Under the pieces are notes generated by a model that was not told the origin of the DNA, searched no databases, and worked only from the letters and a program-made list of their open reading frames with translations. Below, in pieces: positions 23,301 through 38,300 of a stretch of 64,000 bases of DNA. Each line of letters begins with the position of its first letter. The first letter of the stretch is position 1. The DNA lies in assembly GCA_009760885.1 (NCBI GenBank), contig CM019716.1:1122501-1186500 (forward strand), read 5' to 3'. This DNA is from Achatina immaculata (Eukaryota; Mollusca; Gastropoda; Stylommatophora; Achatinidae). Made by a program: the position numbers and the translations under genes.

Positions 23301-26300
23301 CTGAGTGAGTGCTTGTATCCACACTATGCTGACTGGGCACCTGCTGCAACATTGTTCAGCACTTAAACTTACGTCATAATGAACATTTATCCGTACCGAA
23401 ACATTTACAGTAACATTGAGTGCTTATATCTTCATTCTTATAAACACTTTCATCTGCAGCACACAGTACTTACAGCCCCATCACTGAACGTTCACTCTCT
23501 CTCCATTACTGACTGAATGCTTAAATCCACATCAAAACCACAGCTATTGATCTTATCAGTTATGACTAAATCATTTATATTTTGAATCCGCAGTTGGAAG
23601 AAGGAAAGGTATGATAATTAGGGCCTTTGTGTTCGCACAAATTTTGAATATGTCTAGTATGGAGTACTTTTCACTTCTTATGATGCTTTTTTTTTCTCTC
23701 TCTTTCTGTTTTGTGGATTGCAAGAACTCACAGTTTACCCCCCACATTGTGTGTCCCAGAGGCCGATTCTGCTGTGTTCTTTGATTATTACTGTTTTTCA
23801 TTTTGTTTGGTTATCACTTTTGCCTAGCTACACACTCACCTATGACTTGAATGATGTGTTGCTGTATTGTTTGCAGCTTGTGGGGCCCGCTACAAAACGC
23901 GGCCTGGTCTGGCTTACCACTACTCTCACTTCCACAACGGCATGATGGAGGAGGAGAGTAGAACTCCGTCGCCAAAACCGCCCAGCCGTGCAAATTCAGG
24001 TCCGGAGCTGATAACACCTCCACAGTGTTGTCATGCCCTGCCTTGCACATCCTCTTTTCTCCTGGCTTTTCTGGCTTGGCCAAGTTGTACTTCACCCGCA
24101 TGCTTCCAGGGCTTATTTTACTTCTGTGTATTCAATCCTCAAACTGGCTGCAGAGTTTGCTAACTGCTTTTGCTTGCACATTTTTATTTTTCAGAGCTTT
24201 TGTTTGCTTTAATTTGCTTGCATGAGATTATTATTCCATTACATTGCTCATAAATGCTTTTTCATTTTTTTTTTAACCAAAAGTCGCTCAATTTTCTGTT
24301 AAGTTTATGTTTCAGTTCCTTTTTTTTTTTTTTCTTTTTTGTTCATTTGTTTCCCCTGCAACTAGTTTTCTTGTTACCTCCACAGTTTTCTTCCATTTTA
24401 ATCTGTAGGCAGCTTTTTATCCCCCAAAAAATATGCAAATTTAGACTGGCAAGGCAAGAAGTTATTCAACCCCTGCTTTTTTCTCTCCCTTTCTGCCTCC
24501 CTCCAACCCCCCCCCCCCACCCCACACACACACAAATTGACATGAAAGATGTTTGTGGGACTTTCAGTATTTTTTTTTTTTAATAAAGTTCATGACCATT
24601 TCTCCTTGTTTTATAATTAGAATTTTGTAGTGTTATAAAATGAACAGTGAAAGGCTGGTTTCTGCAAATCATAATTCACAGTTCAGAACTCCGTGTAACA
24701 GTGCTAAAGATGACTAAATTCTTATTTTACAACAGTGATTCTCAAAGTTCCCATGCACTGTTATGCTCCCTCACCATTCATTCATTTGCATGTCTCTTGC
24801 AGAACTTTGCCTCCCTAACAGCACTCCTGTAGGCCTCTCGGTTGTGAGCAGCATGGCCTGCTGCTAATGCATCCATTTGCAGATCATCAACGACGTCTTG
24901 CAGCCATCTTTGCCTTGGTCTTCCTCTCTTTTTTCCCATTATGTACCCTTTCAAGACAATCTTCTCTAGATTATCATGACGTTTAATGTGTCCAAAATAT
25001 TTCAGTTTTCTCTCTTTAATCCTCTTTACTATCCAGCCTTCTTCAATATTAAGTTCTTGTAGTATGGATATATTTGTTCTTTTTTGTATCCATGATATTT
25101 GAAGGACTCTTCTGTGGCATTTACATTCAAATGCATTTATATGTTTCTCAACTGTTTTGTTAAGTGTACAGGTCTCACAGGCGTATGTTGCGATGGGAAA
25201 GATTTATGCCCTTAAAAATCTTATTTTTGTATTTCTGTCTGTTCCTCTCCACAGATTCTTTATTTGTTTTACTTTCTGAAGAGCGATAGATGTCCTCCTT
25301 TTAATTTCCCTCATTGTATCTCCATTATTAGTAAGCAGTGATCCAAGATATTCAAAACTCTCCACTTCTTCTATTTTTTCCTTATATTTCAACTGCCTTG
25401 TTTGTTTTGTCAGTTGTCATCAATTTAGTTTTCTTCGCATTAAGGTAGAGGTTTTCCTCTTTGCTGTTCTTACGGACTGACATAATTAGCTTTTCAATTC
25501 CTTTTTGTGTTGTAGACAGTAATACTGTAGTACTCCCTCACCACTTGGTCTTAATTAAAAATCACATATTTCTGGTGTTCTACATTATACTTGTTCTGCA
25601 AATCCCCACCTGACCTTACACTGACCCACGGGGGTCCACAGTTAACAGTTTGGGAATCACTGACATACAGAATCAGTCACAAATAAAAGCTCAAAGACTG
25701 CATTTGTAAGATTCAGTATCATATATTTAGATGATATTGCATAGTCTGAGATAAATTAATAACTGAGTATAACACGGCTTTGAAACATGGAATAGTAGTT
25801 ATTTCCCCTATTAATCTAACATCATAATGCCCAATTATCTTTTTTTTTTTTTGCTTTATTTATTTATTCTTCTTTTTTGTCTTCTCATATCAAGTGTAAC
25901 TGATAATTCTGTACTGTGTGAAAATGAAGAAAATTTTTTGTAAAAAACCAAAACTTTGAGAATCTGGACAAATGCACATTGACATACCAGGAATAAAAAT
26001 TGTATGTGAAGATGGAATCATGCACACCAGTAATAGCTGCAGTTTTATCAGCAAGATGATGGTGCCCTTTTCCACTCGTCCACAAAGCATCCCCCATTGT
26101 TCTCTCATGACAAATCCTCCGCATTCTAACCAGGTGTAGTTTGTAGTTTTTCATCCTCTTGCGAGTATTCCTTGTCCAGATCCTAGATGTCATTCTTCAT
26201 GTTCACACATTATCTGAAGTAGACAGAAAGTTCCTGTCCATTTGGTACAGTATTACACTCCTTTTTGCTTAATGTACTCCATGGAATTTGATTAGGGGCA

Positions 26301-29300
26301 AAATATCAGAAACATGTTCTTGCACACCACAAGTGCTATCTTGTTTTTTTGTTGTTTTTTTTTCAATCTGTATATTCAACAGTTAATAGGCATGAGTCAG
26401 TAGTATATGCATGCACTGCAAGATTAATCATAATATCTCTGTTCAGCTTCAGAATGGTACATCAAGAAGCCCAGATGCATGCTCTTATCATTGGTACTGG
26501 GCTTCAACTACTAACCAGTTTAGTTTACAAATTGACTTGCTTTTCAGATAGATTGGATTATGTTCAAGAAAATTCAGAAGTAACAGTAGATATGGTTTTA
26601 TGTTCAAATGTTCAGTAGTTTAACTTTATATGGTTATATGTTTTTTAAAAAAATGATAGTTCAACTTAAAATGGTTTTATATTGAGAGAACAAAAGAGTA
26701 ATATTTCAGCTGCACATAATTTCATGTTTTAAAAGTTCTTTAGTTCAACCATATACAGTTTCATATTTTTTAAAAATTGGTACTTTAGCAGTTTTTGTGA
26801 TGTTTTTAAAGAATCTGTAGTTTAGCTGTCTGCAGTTTCATTTTTTTTTTTAATTGGTAGTTCAGTTACATACAGTTTTGTGTTTAATATTTCAGCTATA
26901 TACAGTCCCATGTTTTAAAAAATCACTAGTTCAGCTGTATATGCTGCATACATTTCATGTTTTAAAAAAATTGGTAATTCAGCTGAATGTGATTTTATGT
27001 CTGAATTAAAATAATTATAGATCAAACATGAAAGATGCTTGCGTTTGCCTGGACTGAGGTTTCTGTAAAATCAGAGATTTAATCAGTGGTTTCAGCATTT
27101 ACATTCAACAGTCTTGCAGTGCCCTTCCTATTAGTCCTGACTCTCATAATGTGATGAGTAGTGTCTCTGTAATGGTTCTAACAAGAAAATAACTTTGTCT
27201 AAATGGTACAGTACTGTATGTGTCTAACAGAAGTGTGCTGGGATGGCTTTAGCATAAACCTAAGACCACCTGTTGGCTCTGGTATATAGTACAGTCATGA
27301 ATAAACATATAATCAGAATTCTTGTACTTAACAGGTCATGTGTCCCTGTGAAATATTGCATTATTACAACAGTGTGTATCACATACACTGTAGCATGTGT
27401 TTTTAAGTAAGTTTATCCTTACAAGTTTTCTTTTGTAATGTTCAAATAGGCATTGTTCCTTCTCAGGAAATTTTCCATTGCAATGTTCATATAGGCAGTA
27501 TGTCTTTTCTGCAGTATTGCTAGCCTTGAAGTACCCATAATTTCAAAAGGAAGTGAAAGATAGAACATTTACATTCTACTGCATAGCGATATAAATTTAT
27601 GGTGAAATACTGCCTTATATGAAAATTTTTGACTGCCTAGTTTAGAGGAACATAATCATATTTATTTATGTTATAAAGTGTAAAATAAAATCCACTGTTA
27701 TCCCTGGATAAGACAAAATGTACATGGTTGTTCCCCTATGAAAAAACCTTATTGATTGTGATAGCTTTTCCCTTGGTATTTTGTTGAGATGCATACATCA
27801 TAGGATGCATGGGCCTGTGCTAGTTTGTCACACCCACCTGGTCCTTTGTAAGGCAAGATGCTCAGACTATGCATGGATTCTGCTTTCTGTGAACATTTTT
27901 TTTGTGTATGCAGGAAGGTAGGTAGCCAGTCTCAGCCTTCTGTAGGCACAGTGTATAACAAGCATGGAAGGTAGGCAGCATTTTGTGTTTAGAACAACAT
28001 GACCGAGCAAATGTATCTGCCTGCTAATAGGGTGGTTCATAAGTTTGTTCACAGTGTAGCCATATCTTTCTACATTTGTCACTGTTAAAGGTAGCCATAA
28101 GCCATTTAACCACAGATTTTGTCTTAAAGCACAGTTAAATTATTGTACTTGCTAGTCTTCACTCATTCAGTATATGTGACCAGACCAGCATAAATGCCAA
28201 TTCTATTTTTATGTATAAGCTGTTCCCTTGCATATAATGGACTTGTTTATGAGAAGATCTTGTTTAATTAAGAATGTTACTCATGTAAAACTCCCAGGGT
28301 ATCTTCATATTACTGGGCTAAAACTTTCTAAGCATCTGCATGTTACAGAGCTAAAACTCCCTAAATATCTTCATGTTATTGAGCTAAAGCTCCCTAAATG
28401 CTGTCATATTACTGAGCTAAAAACTCCATAAATATCATATTACTGAGCTGAAGCTCCCAAAATATCACCATGTTACTAAGCTAAAGTTCCCTGAATATCT
28501 TCATGTTATCAAGCTAAAACTCTGATCTAAACCTCTCTAGATATATTCATGTTAACTGAACTAAAACTCCCTAAATATAATGTTTGTGAACTAAAACTAC
28601 CTAAATATCACAATGTTTCTGAGCTAAAATTTCCTAAATATCTTAATTTTACTGAACTAAACCTCTTTAGATATCTTCATGTTACTTCATGTAACAGAAA
28701 GCAGCCTCTATCTGGAAGACTGTGTTGGGATGAAGGTCTGAGTGTTAGAATTTACTAAGGTTATAACAATGTAGAGTTCTGAACTAATTTAATATTGATG
28801 ATGAAGAAGTTTGAACTGATACCATCTTATAATTCTAGATCCTGAGTTATTTGATGCTTCCACAAATCACTGGTTGTCAGTATCTCTTATACGACAAATA
28901 GTCGTTGTGACCACAACAATATTTGACTTCTTACTAGCAATTAATTTTTTTATTATTCATCATATTATATTCCAATCTTTGTTAGCCATTATGGGACATT
29001 ATCTTCATACACAATCCAGATTTCTGTGGTCTAGAATAGGTTTCACAAATATTACAACATTCACTTGACTAATTTCACTGAATTCATTTAATTCTGACAG
29101 ATAAGATCGCAGATATATTGTGGCAACATCACTTGGAATAAGATGCAGTAGGACATAAAATTCGTTGATTTTGTCATTGAAGAACATAATTACAAAATCA
29201 ACTCTAGTGTTATTTTCTACACAAACTGACCAAAAATAGACTTAGACTGCACTAGGTCAACAATTCATGAATAATTCTGAATATCCATTGCTCTTCTTGT

Positions 29301-32300
29301 TCATCTGTTCCATCTGTCGTTGTCCTCCTCTTCTTTCTGTCATCCCCTTTTCTTGTCTGTCCTGTCATTGTCATAAAATTGCTACCAATACCACGGGAGC
29401 GTTTCTCTCAAATTTTCCATCAGTTTTTTTTTTTTAACCTGCTTTCTACGGGTCAGTAATAATAAACTATAATAAATATGTCAATAGTAATAATAATAAG
29501 AACATTAAAAACAGTAATATATGATACTATCCTAATTTACAAGGGACTATGCTATAAGATGTTGCAAACACAGCATGAGGTTATGTACTAATAATAAATT
29601 GTCTTATCTCACATTGTCAGGCCGAGGGTTTGACTAATCGTTGAAGTTATATGTGTTTGATTTTTGCTTTTTTTTTCCCTTCTCTCAGTAAAGCATATAT
29701 AACCATTGTTGTATGGGAAACTATGTTATATGTATGAAGTAAGAGAAAGTATATTATATGAGAATGAATTGAAGGGAGTTAGCTTTTAAGAGGGTCATAC
29801 CGAAAATCATGAGCAAATATTTTTTAAAAATCAGAATTTATAGATAGAGAAAATATAAATGTATCACCTTAAACTGCAACCTTTGCGCTTCATGTAGAGG
29901 TCACATGACCACGCGGAGCAGAAACAAAATGGTGGGTGCTGGGTTTCGTTTTGTCAGCGTGCTTTTATTGAGTTCCTCGTTAGAGTGGAAATCCCCGCTA
30001 CTGAAATTCACCAAAGACTTCAGCTTGCTTATGGAGATGTTTGTATGGATGCTAGCAGTGTTAGGAGGTGGGTCAAACATTTCAAAGATGGAAACACAAG
30101 CATCCAAGATATGGTTTGCAGTGGTCGCCCTCGAATTGCCTCCATTAAACGCAACGTGGAAAAGGTTGATGATATCATTAAAGACAGACATGTCACAGTA
30201 TCTGAAATCACTGTAAATCTTGGAATAGGACACAATGCAGTACAGGAAATGATTGAAACCCTAGGCTATAGAAAAGTTTGTGCCCGCTGGGTCCCACAGG
30301 AGAGAGCATCCAGAAAGCAGTGCATCTGTGCCGTCCGTCAGCTGGAAAAGAATTCTACTGGGAGGGTATTTTCAAACTTGCAGAATGATGGGAAAATTGT
30401 GTGCAGAGAAATGGAGATTATGTTGAAAAGTGAAGAAAAGGATACAGATTAAGTTGATACATTTATATTTTCTCCATCTATAAATTTTGATTTAAAAAAA
30501 ATTTTTGCTCACAACTTTTGGTATGATCCTCGTATACAACATAGATGTATAGATATGATGTTTCATCATGCTACCCACAGACAGGAGCATTTCTAATTTT
30601 ACAGAAAGTTTTTATTTCTTAAAATAGCACATAAAACCATTGCCAACCATGGCTTATGAAGTTATGAAGTTGTTTTCAGCCATTTGTGAAAATAAAAGTC
30701 TCTAGCATTGTATAAATGGCATCCTGTTATTTAATGTTAAATGTACAAGCTACATTCAGAACCACATCTAATGTTAAGTAAAATCAAAATATAGCCTTTA
30801 ATTTGTTTAGTATTTCTATTTATTTTAAGTAGAATTTTGTTATATATCCTGCTTAATAATTATTTCCTTGTTAATAGTTATTTATATATCTCTGTTTGTG
30901 GATGTTCATTGTGATTTTGTGTTTTGTTGTCAATGTTTATGTGCTTGTCTTATTTCTGTTTGTGTCAAGTTTTTTCCTATGTCCTGTGATTGTTTTTGGC
31001 TGGTTTTTTTTTTTTTTGTGATTTTCATCCAGTATGTTTTTTTTTTATCATTCATTCATTCATGTTTCTTATGGCCTTCAGAATATATACCCAAGGGGGC
31101 TAAACGAACCAGAAGTGATGCATCTTCCACCAATGGGAGTAAAGGTAAAGGTTGATCTCAGCATCTTTCTGTCATTTGCTTCAGAGATTATCAGGGACAG
31201 TTGTGACTCTGTGCTGAGTCATAATAGAGAGTATAGTTTCTAGACTTTTTCCATTATCCCGGTTCTGATGTGCATGAAGAGCATGTGCATTCTCCATCGC
31301 TGCTGTGTTTTTAAGCATTGATCTTTGAACTATCAAGAGCTGCAACTTGTGTTCTGTACAGTGCTGGATCTATGATGTATATACGTATATATATGTGTGC
31401 ATGTATATATATATACAGGGTGTTTTTAAAGTCTCACTACACTTTCTATGTAAAAATGAAGAAAATGACATCATAAAAAAATGTGCTGCACTGTCAGTCG
31501 TGAAGAAAAATGCAGTGAATGGTTGTCATCTGCTGGAGTAATTTTTGCACTCAAAACAGAATGATATTGTCAACAGAAGAAAGAATTTTTTGGTTGAACA
31601 AGTGTTTCGAAGTGGCGGTCAGTACACACGGATGGTTGTTCAAAGATTTAAAACAAAATTTCCTGATAAACAACCTCCTCATCACACTACGGTTAGAAAT
31701 TTGTTGAATAAGTTTTGTGATATATGAACTGTGGAAGATGCTCTGTGATCTGGTAGGCCTGCTGTGTCTGAAGAAAAATGTCTAGATATCCAAGACAGAA
31801 TCCTGAAAAGTCCATGCAAGTCCTTAAGGAAAATGTCGCAAGAAGTGAATGTATCACTGAGCACAGTGCACAGAATTCTTAAACATCTGTTAAATTTTCG
31901 TCCATGCAAGATTTCTTTTGTGTCTGAACTAAAAGAGCATGACAATCAATCCAGAGTCAACTACTCCACGTGGTTTCAAGCATTTTTAGCTGAAGAAGAC
32001 AAGTCAGTTCTCGATTTAACATTCTTCTCTGATGAGGCATGGTTTCATCTATCTGGATACTTTAATAAACAAAATAATTGTATTTGAAGCAGTGTTAATC
32101 CCAATGCATTTTACGAAGTGCCGCTACACAGTGTGAAAATTGGGGTATGGTGTGCTGTCAGTAGAAAATGTTTAATTGGACTGATTTTCTTCAACAATAC
32201 TATAAATGCCGATCAGTACCGTACTGACATTCTGGAACCTTTTTTAGAACAACTGAATGAACGTGAAATTGAAGAACTGTGGTTCCAGCAAGATGGTGCA

Positions 32301-35300
32301 ACTGCACACAGTTTTTTGGAAGAAATTTCCCAAATCACATAATATCTCGTGGAATTTGGCCTGCACATTCTCCAGATCTAAATCCATTAGATTACTATCT
32401 ATGAGGTTTCTTGAAAGGAAATGTTTACAAAAATAATGTGCAAACAATTGGGGACCTGAAAGAAGCAATCAGAATTACCATTCAAGAAATAGCAACAGAC
32501 ACGTTGCACAAGGTCTCTGACAATATGAAGAGACGTGCACAGTCATGTCTTGAAGCCCGTGGTGGACATTTCCAACACCTGTTATAATGAATATTTCAGT
32601 GGTACATTCCAGCTAACCCAAAACAGCGTTGTATCATTGCAGTCACTATTGTAACTAATTAAATGACTTTTTTTAGCACATTTTGTGATGACATCATTTA
32701 CTTCATTTTTCAAACTTCTTTTCATAGAAAGTGTAGTGAGACTTTAAAAACACCCAGTATATAATTATATGCTATAAACCATAGGCCATGCTGTACATTC
32801 GGTTGAATTCCCATGTTTCTTACTTATTGATGTAGTGTGTTGGTATGTGACTGCTTCTTTTTGCAAATTAATGCTGTTTTATATCTAATTATCTGATCTG
32901 CTGGGAGTTCAGGCATTCATGTTGAGAGATTACAGAGTTGTCAGAGCCAGTGAATCATTGCTGATGAAAATGCCGGGCCACTTAGCAGTCACAGTGGAGA
33001 TCTGTGTGGTCTTGGAACTGGTGGTGAATCTTGATAAGAGAGTTGCCTCTTAAATCTGCTCTGACAAGTTGACTCAGTTGGTGCCTGTTTTCAAGATATT
33101 CTCCAACACATTGATCTTGCAAAATAAAATAATAATAAAAATGAAACAGTTGTGCAGAATCAGTTGATTTTCAGTTCCATCTCCATGGTTTTATTGATCA
33201 TCAAACAACTGATAAGGCACACTTAATCATAAAAGTTGATAGATGTTAGTTGTGGTTTTTGCCAAGCTTCATTTTGGAAAGCTTCTCTAATAGCTAGATA
33301 AAACACTATCATTTGCATCATCAGTCACAGTAATGGCAGGTGATGCTTATGTTGCAAAGTCCAGTCTCCTTGTTCTTGCACCTTTTATCTTCAGTTTTGG
33401 TCCATGTTTCATCGCCAGATGTCTCTGTGCACTTACGTAGAGTAGTTCACCATGTGATGCGGTCTTTCACCAGTTCTTCCCAGACATCATGGCTGACAGA
33501 AACATTTCATATTGACAGCTTACAAATAGTTGTGGCCTCCTCCTCCTACAAGTCCTCTAAATTTGCTTGTGGATTTAGCTGTCATTCATGCCTTAACTAT
33601 CTTAGTTTCGTACTGGTTTTTTTTTTTGTTGTTGCCATCTTTCTACAAACTACTTTTAGAAGAAACAACACTGAGGCTTTCTAGCATTTATAAAACAATA
33701 GTTAATTAGACTTATTAGTCACAGTAATAGCAGTTGTTTACTGCATGCAGTATTAAATTTGTCATTGTTTAATACAGCACTTCCACACTATTTTCCCAGT
33801 CCATTGGTACAAGTAAGATATGACTGTTTCTTATTCTCCATCTTTCCTCCTTCCCTGTCCTACCTGGTTACACTCTGCTGGTACTAGTAATGACAAGTTT
33901 GTGTTCTTCCTTCAAACAGCCAGTAAAGCAGCAGTTGCAGCAGCACCACCAGAGACCAAAGTTTCAGCAAACAACTATTGTGACTTCTGCTTAGGAGATG
34001 CAGCAGAAAATAAGAAGACCAAAGTGGCAGAGGAGCTGGTGTCTTGCAGTGACTGTGGTCGTTCTGGTAAATATCTGCATTGTATTCTGTTGCATGTATA
34101 TCCTTTTTTTGTGTTTGTGATTAGAAGTTGTAGGCGCTGCTTTTTGTTGGTTAACAAACATTACTGTGACGTTTCAGTATTTTCTTCTGCGTTGAAGTTG
34201 AAGTGCAGAGAGTTTTAATGTGAATCTATATTTATCCTTTATAGACTACTCAAAGGCATTTGATTGTGTACAACACCAGAAACTTTGGGAAATAATGGAA
34301 AAAATGGGATTTCCAACACATTTGATACATTTAACATCACTGCTGTATCTAGACCAACAAGCAGCAGTAAGAATAAATGGTGAAACAACAACTTGATTTG
34401 ACATAAAACAAGGGGTTCATCAGGGGTGCATATTGTCGCCTTACTTATTTAACTTGTACACTGAAAATATAATGAGGAATGTTAGAGAAGATGTAAACAA
34501 AGAATATTATGGTGCCATAACAATTGGAGGTTATAAAATACCAGAGATTAGATATGCTGATGACACAGTATTACTGTCCACCACACAAAAAGGAGTGGAA
34601 AAACTAATTATGTCAGTCCATAAGAACAGCGAAGAGAAAAACCTCTATCTTAATGCGAAGAAAACTAAATTGATGACAAGTGACAAAACAAAAAAGGCAG
34701 CTGATATATATCATGAGGATAAACTGGAAGAAGTGGAGAGTTTTGAATATCTTGGATCACTGGTAACTAATATTGGAGATACAATGAGGGAAATTAAAAA
34801 GAGGACATCTGTCGCTCTCCAGAAAGTAAAACAAGTAAAGAATCTGTGGAGAGGAACAGACAGAATTATAAAAATAAGATTTTTAAGGGCATGCATCTTT
34901 CCCATCACAACATATGTCTGTGAGACCTGGACACTTAACAAAACAGCTGAGAAACACATAAATGCCTTTGAATGTAAATGCTACAGAAGAGTTCTTCAGA
35001 TATCATGGACATAAAAAAGAACAAATGTATCTATACTACAAGAACTTAATATTGAAGAAGGGTGGCTAGTAAAGAGAATTAAAGAGAGAAAACTTAAATA
35101 TTTTGGACACATTAAACATCATGATAATCTAGAGAAGACCGTCTTGGAAAGGTACATAATGGGAAAAAGAAAGAGAGGAAGACCAAGGTGAAGATGGCTG
35201 CAAGACATCGTTGATGATCTGCAAATGGATGCATCAGCAGCAGGCCATGTTGCTCACAACCAAGAGGCCTACAGAAGTGCTGTTAGGGAGGCAAAGTTCT

Positions 35301-38300
35301 GCAAGGGACATGCAAATGAATGAATGATGATGTTGAAGTTGAAAAATGACTTTTTTTTTTTAAACACACGCTTAGTTTCAGTGGCTTTAATTTTCCATAG
35401 GCTGCTGCTTACAGCATGCGGGAGAGAGCCAGTGAAGAGAGTCTTTTTTTTGTCCATTTTTATTCCATTTTCTTGGAATTTGTTAATTTTTATTGCAACT
35501 GATTGTTAGTAGTTTTTTTTTTAATTTAATGACATTCATAGGAAAGACTTTAGTTTTCTCGATGACATAGAACTTTAGTTTTCTTGATTTCAGTAATTCT
35601 TCTGTTTTATATCATAGTATTGTCTTGTTTTTTTTTTCAGTTCTCTTTTTATAAATATCTTCTAATGCTGAGTGTGTCATTAGCTACCAGTGATTCGATA
35701 TACCTCGCTTGACCTTTATGTATTATGGAAATTTTGACTTATTGTTTCACTGTTTTTCAGCATCATGTAAAGGATATTTTACAGCTTATTTGACAGCAAA
35801 TTTGTTCTCTTCCTTCATCCTTTCACATGTTTTCATTTCTGCAGTTTGCTTTACATAAAGTTAAATGTGGAAGTTCTCATGTTTTAGTTTGTGTATGAAC
35901 TTGAGTGTGGAGGCAGTAAAAAGAGGCTTGTTTAGTGTTAAAAAAAGTGCATGATTTTCCTGTGTTAATAATCTGTGAATTATTCTTCTTCTCTGATCAT
36001 TCTCAGATATTGACTTTTATACTTCTAAAGTAATTGGTGGTCAGCTGGAGTATAATCTATGAATGCAATATAGTAATGAAAGTTTTTTTTTTTTTTTTTG
36101 TTCTGAGGACTTCCATTCAGCTTTTTTTCATTTTACAGATAACATTATGTCTGAGTGTAGAATATGATAATGAGACATTGTTTTGCAGGACACCCATCAT
36201 GCTTGCAGTTTACAGATAACATGATTATCTCAGTAAAGAAGTACCCTTGGCAGTGTATAGAGTGCAAGTCATGTGGCCTGTGTGGGACTTCTGATAATGA
36301 TGTGAGTTTAACTGTATTTGTTCTGCCGTCACATGTGGCAGTGTAAGGAAGATTAAATCAGACAGGTCGAAGGTGGTGTCATGAAGTTCCTGGACTGGCC
36401 ATTAAAAAAAGTACATCATCATCAGGTGCCGTGTCGACTGGCATTGGCTATTATGCTTCTCCAGAGCACACGATCCTTCATGCAGGCCATCAGCTCAGTT
36501 GGTGATCTCCTCTCACACCATCCCGTCAGACTGTCCAGTATCATTTCTCTTGGTCTTCCTCTTGATCTTCTTCCTTCTATTTTTCCTGTTGTTATAATAT
36601 TTTCAGTGCCCCCTCTTCTCATTGCATGTCCTATGAAAGTACATTGTCTCTCTCTTATCTTTTTGACAAGGGTTTTTGTCTCTCCAGCTCTTCTCATACA
36701 TTCTTCATTAGTTATTTTTGCTGTCCAGGGGATTTGCAACATTCTTCTAATAAACCACATTTCTGCTGCTTCCAATAATTTTTCTGCAGACCTGCCTATT
36801 GTCCATGATTCACTTCCATATAACAAGATAGGTTCAATATAGCATTTTAGGACTCGTTTTCTAACATTCATTGATAAGGATGCGTTGGCTAATATGTTTC
36901 TCATTCTCTGAAATGCAGTCTTTGCTTGGCCTATTCTGTTCCTAATTTCCGTTATGCATTTCCCATCTGAAGTTATTACTGCTCCAAGGTATTTGAATTT
37001 CTGCACCTGCTTTAGAATAGTTCTGTTTAATTTTATACTGCATGCTGGTGTATTCTGTTTCTTAGATATAACCATTGTACTCAGAGTAGATAGCAAGTTA
37101 GTGGAGGAGGTCAACGAATTTGTATACCTTGGCAGCAGAGTAGTAGAAAATGGAGACAGCACAGAGGACATCAACAGTAGACTTACTAGAGCAAACCAGG
37201 CTTTTGCAGTACTGCAGACTATATGGAAATAAAAAAAACTAAGCATAAATATGAAAATCAGGATATTTAAGAGTAATGTTCTAAGTGTACTACTCTATGG
37301 AAGTGAATGCTGGAAAATCACCAAAACCATAGAAAACAAGTTGAATTCTTTCCGGACTAAATGTTTACGAAGAATTAGGAAAATATTCTGGCCAAACACC
37401 ATAAGAAATAACATCTTATTGGCAGAAATGCAGATGAAGCCACTGACAACAATTATTGAGGAAAGACGGTGGCGATGGTTGGGACATGTGCTCCGAATGA
37501 CTGACAACTCACTACCAAAAATAGCACTAAGGTGGACACCACAGGGGAATAGAAGTAAGGGTAGACCAAAAAAGACATGGAGAAGAACAGTAGGGATGTT
37601 GAGCAATAGAGGGCTCACCTGGGCAAGAGCAGAAAAAAAGGCGAAGGACAGGCATTTGTGGAAAACCCTTGCGGAAGCCCCATGTGCCCTGGGCACTTAA
37701 GGTTCAGAGAGAGAGAGAGATATAACCATAGTCTTTGTCTTTTTGATGTTCAAAGTAAGGCCTTTCTGTTCACTTTCTTTGGCGACTTTATCCAAGAGAT
37801 TTTGCAGGTCTTGTTGGTTCTCAGCCATCAGTACTGTGTCGTCAGCATACCGAAGGTTGTTAATATTGTATCCTCCAATTTTTATGCCTGAATATTGTAT
37901 CCTCCAATTTTTATGCCTGGTTCTGTGATGATCGTTCTTAGAATATTCTCGCTGTACAGAGAAAAAAGGTCCGGAGATAGTACACATCCTTGTTTTATAG
38001 GTTGATATTTTCCAGTTCTATTTTCAACTGGAATTTCTGCTTCTTGCTGCCAGCATAGATGTTTTACAATCTTCAGGTCTTTGCTGTCTATACTGATGTC
38101 TTCAAGCATTTTAATAATTTCATTATGTTTCACTTTGTCGAATGCCTTGGTGTAATCAATGAAGCATAAGTAGAGATCTTTCTGTACTTCTAAAGCTCTT
38201 TCTGTTAGTGTTCGTAAAGCATAAATGGCATTGTGTGTTCCCTTTCCTTCAACAAATCCAAACTGTTCATCTGCTGTTTCCATTTTTATCTTTTTCCTTG

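Noticed and set aside
36954..37232. Single 92-residue plus frame reading L-C antisense into L-D
   Set aside because: The frame crosses the L-D insertion border, so it is a chimera of two transposons and not a gene.
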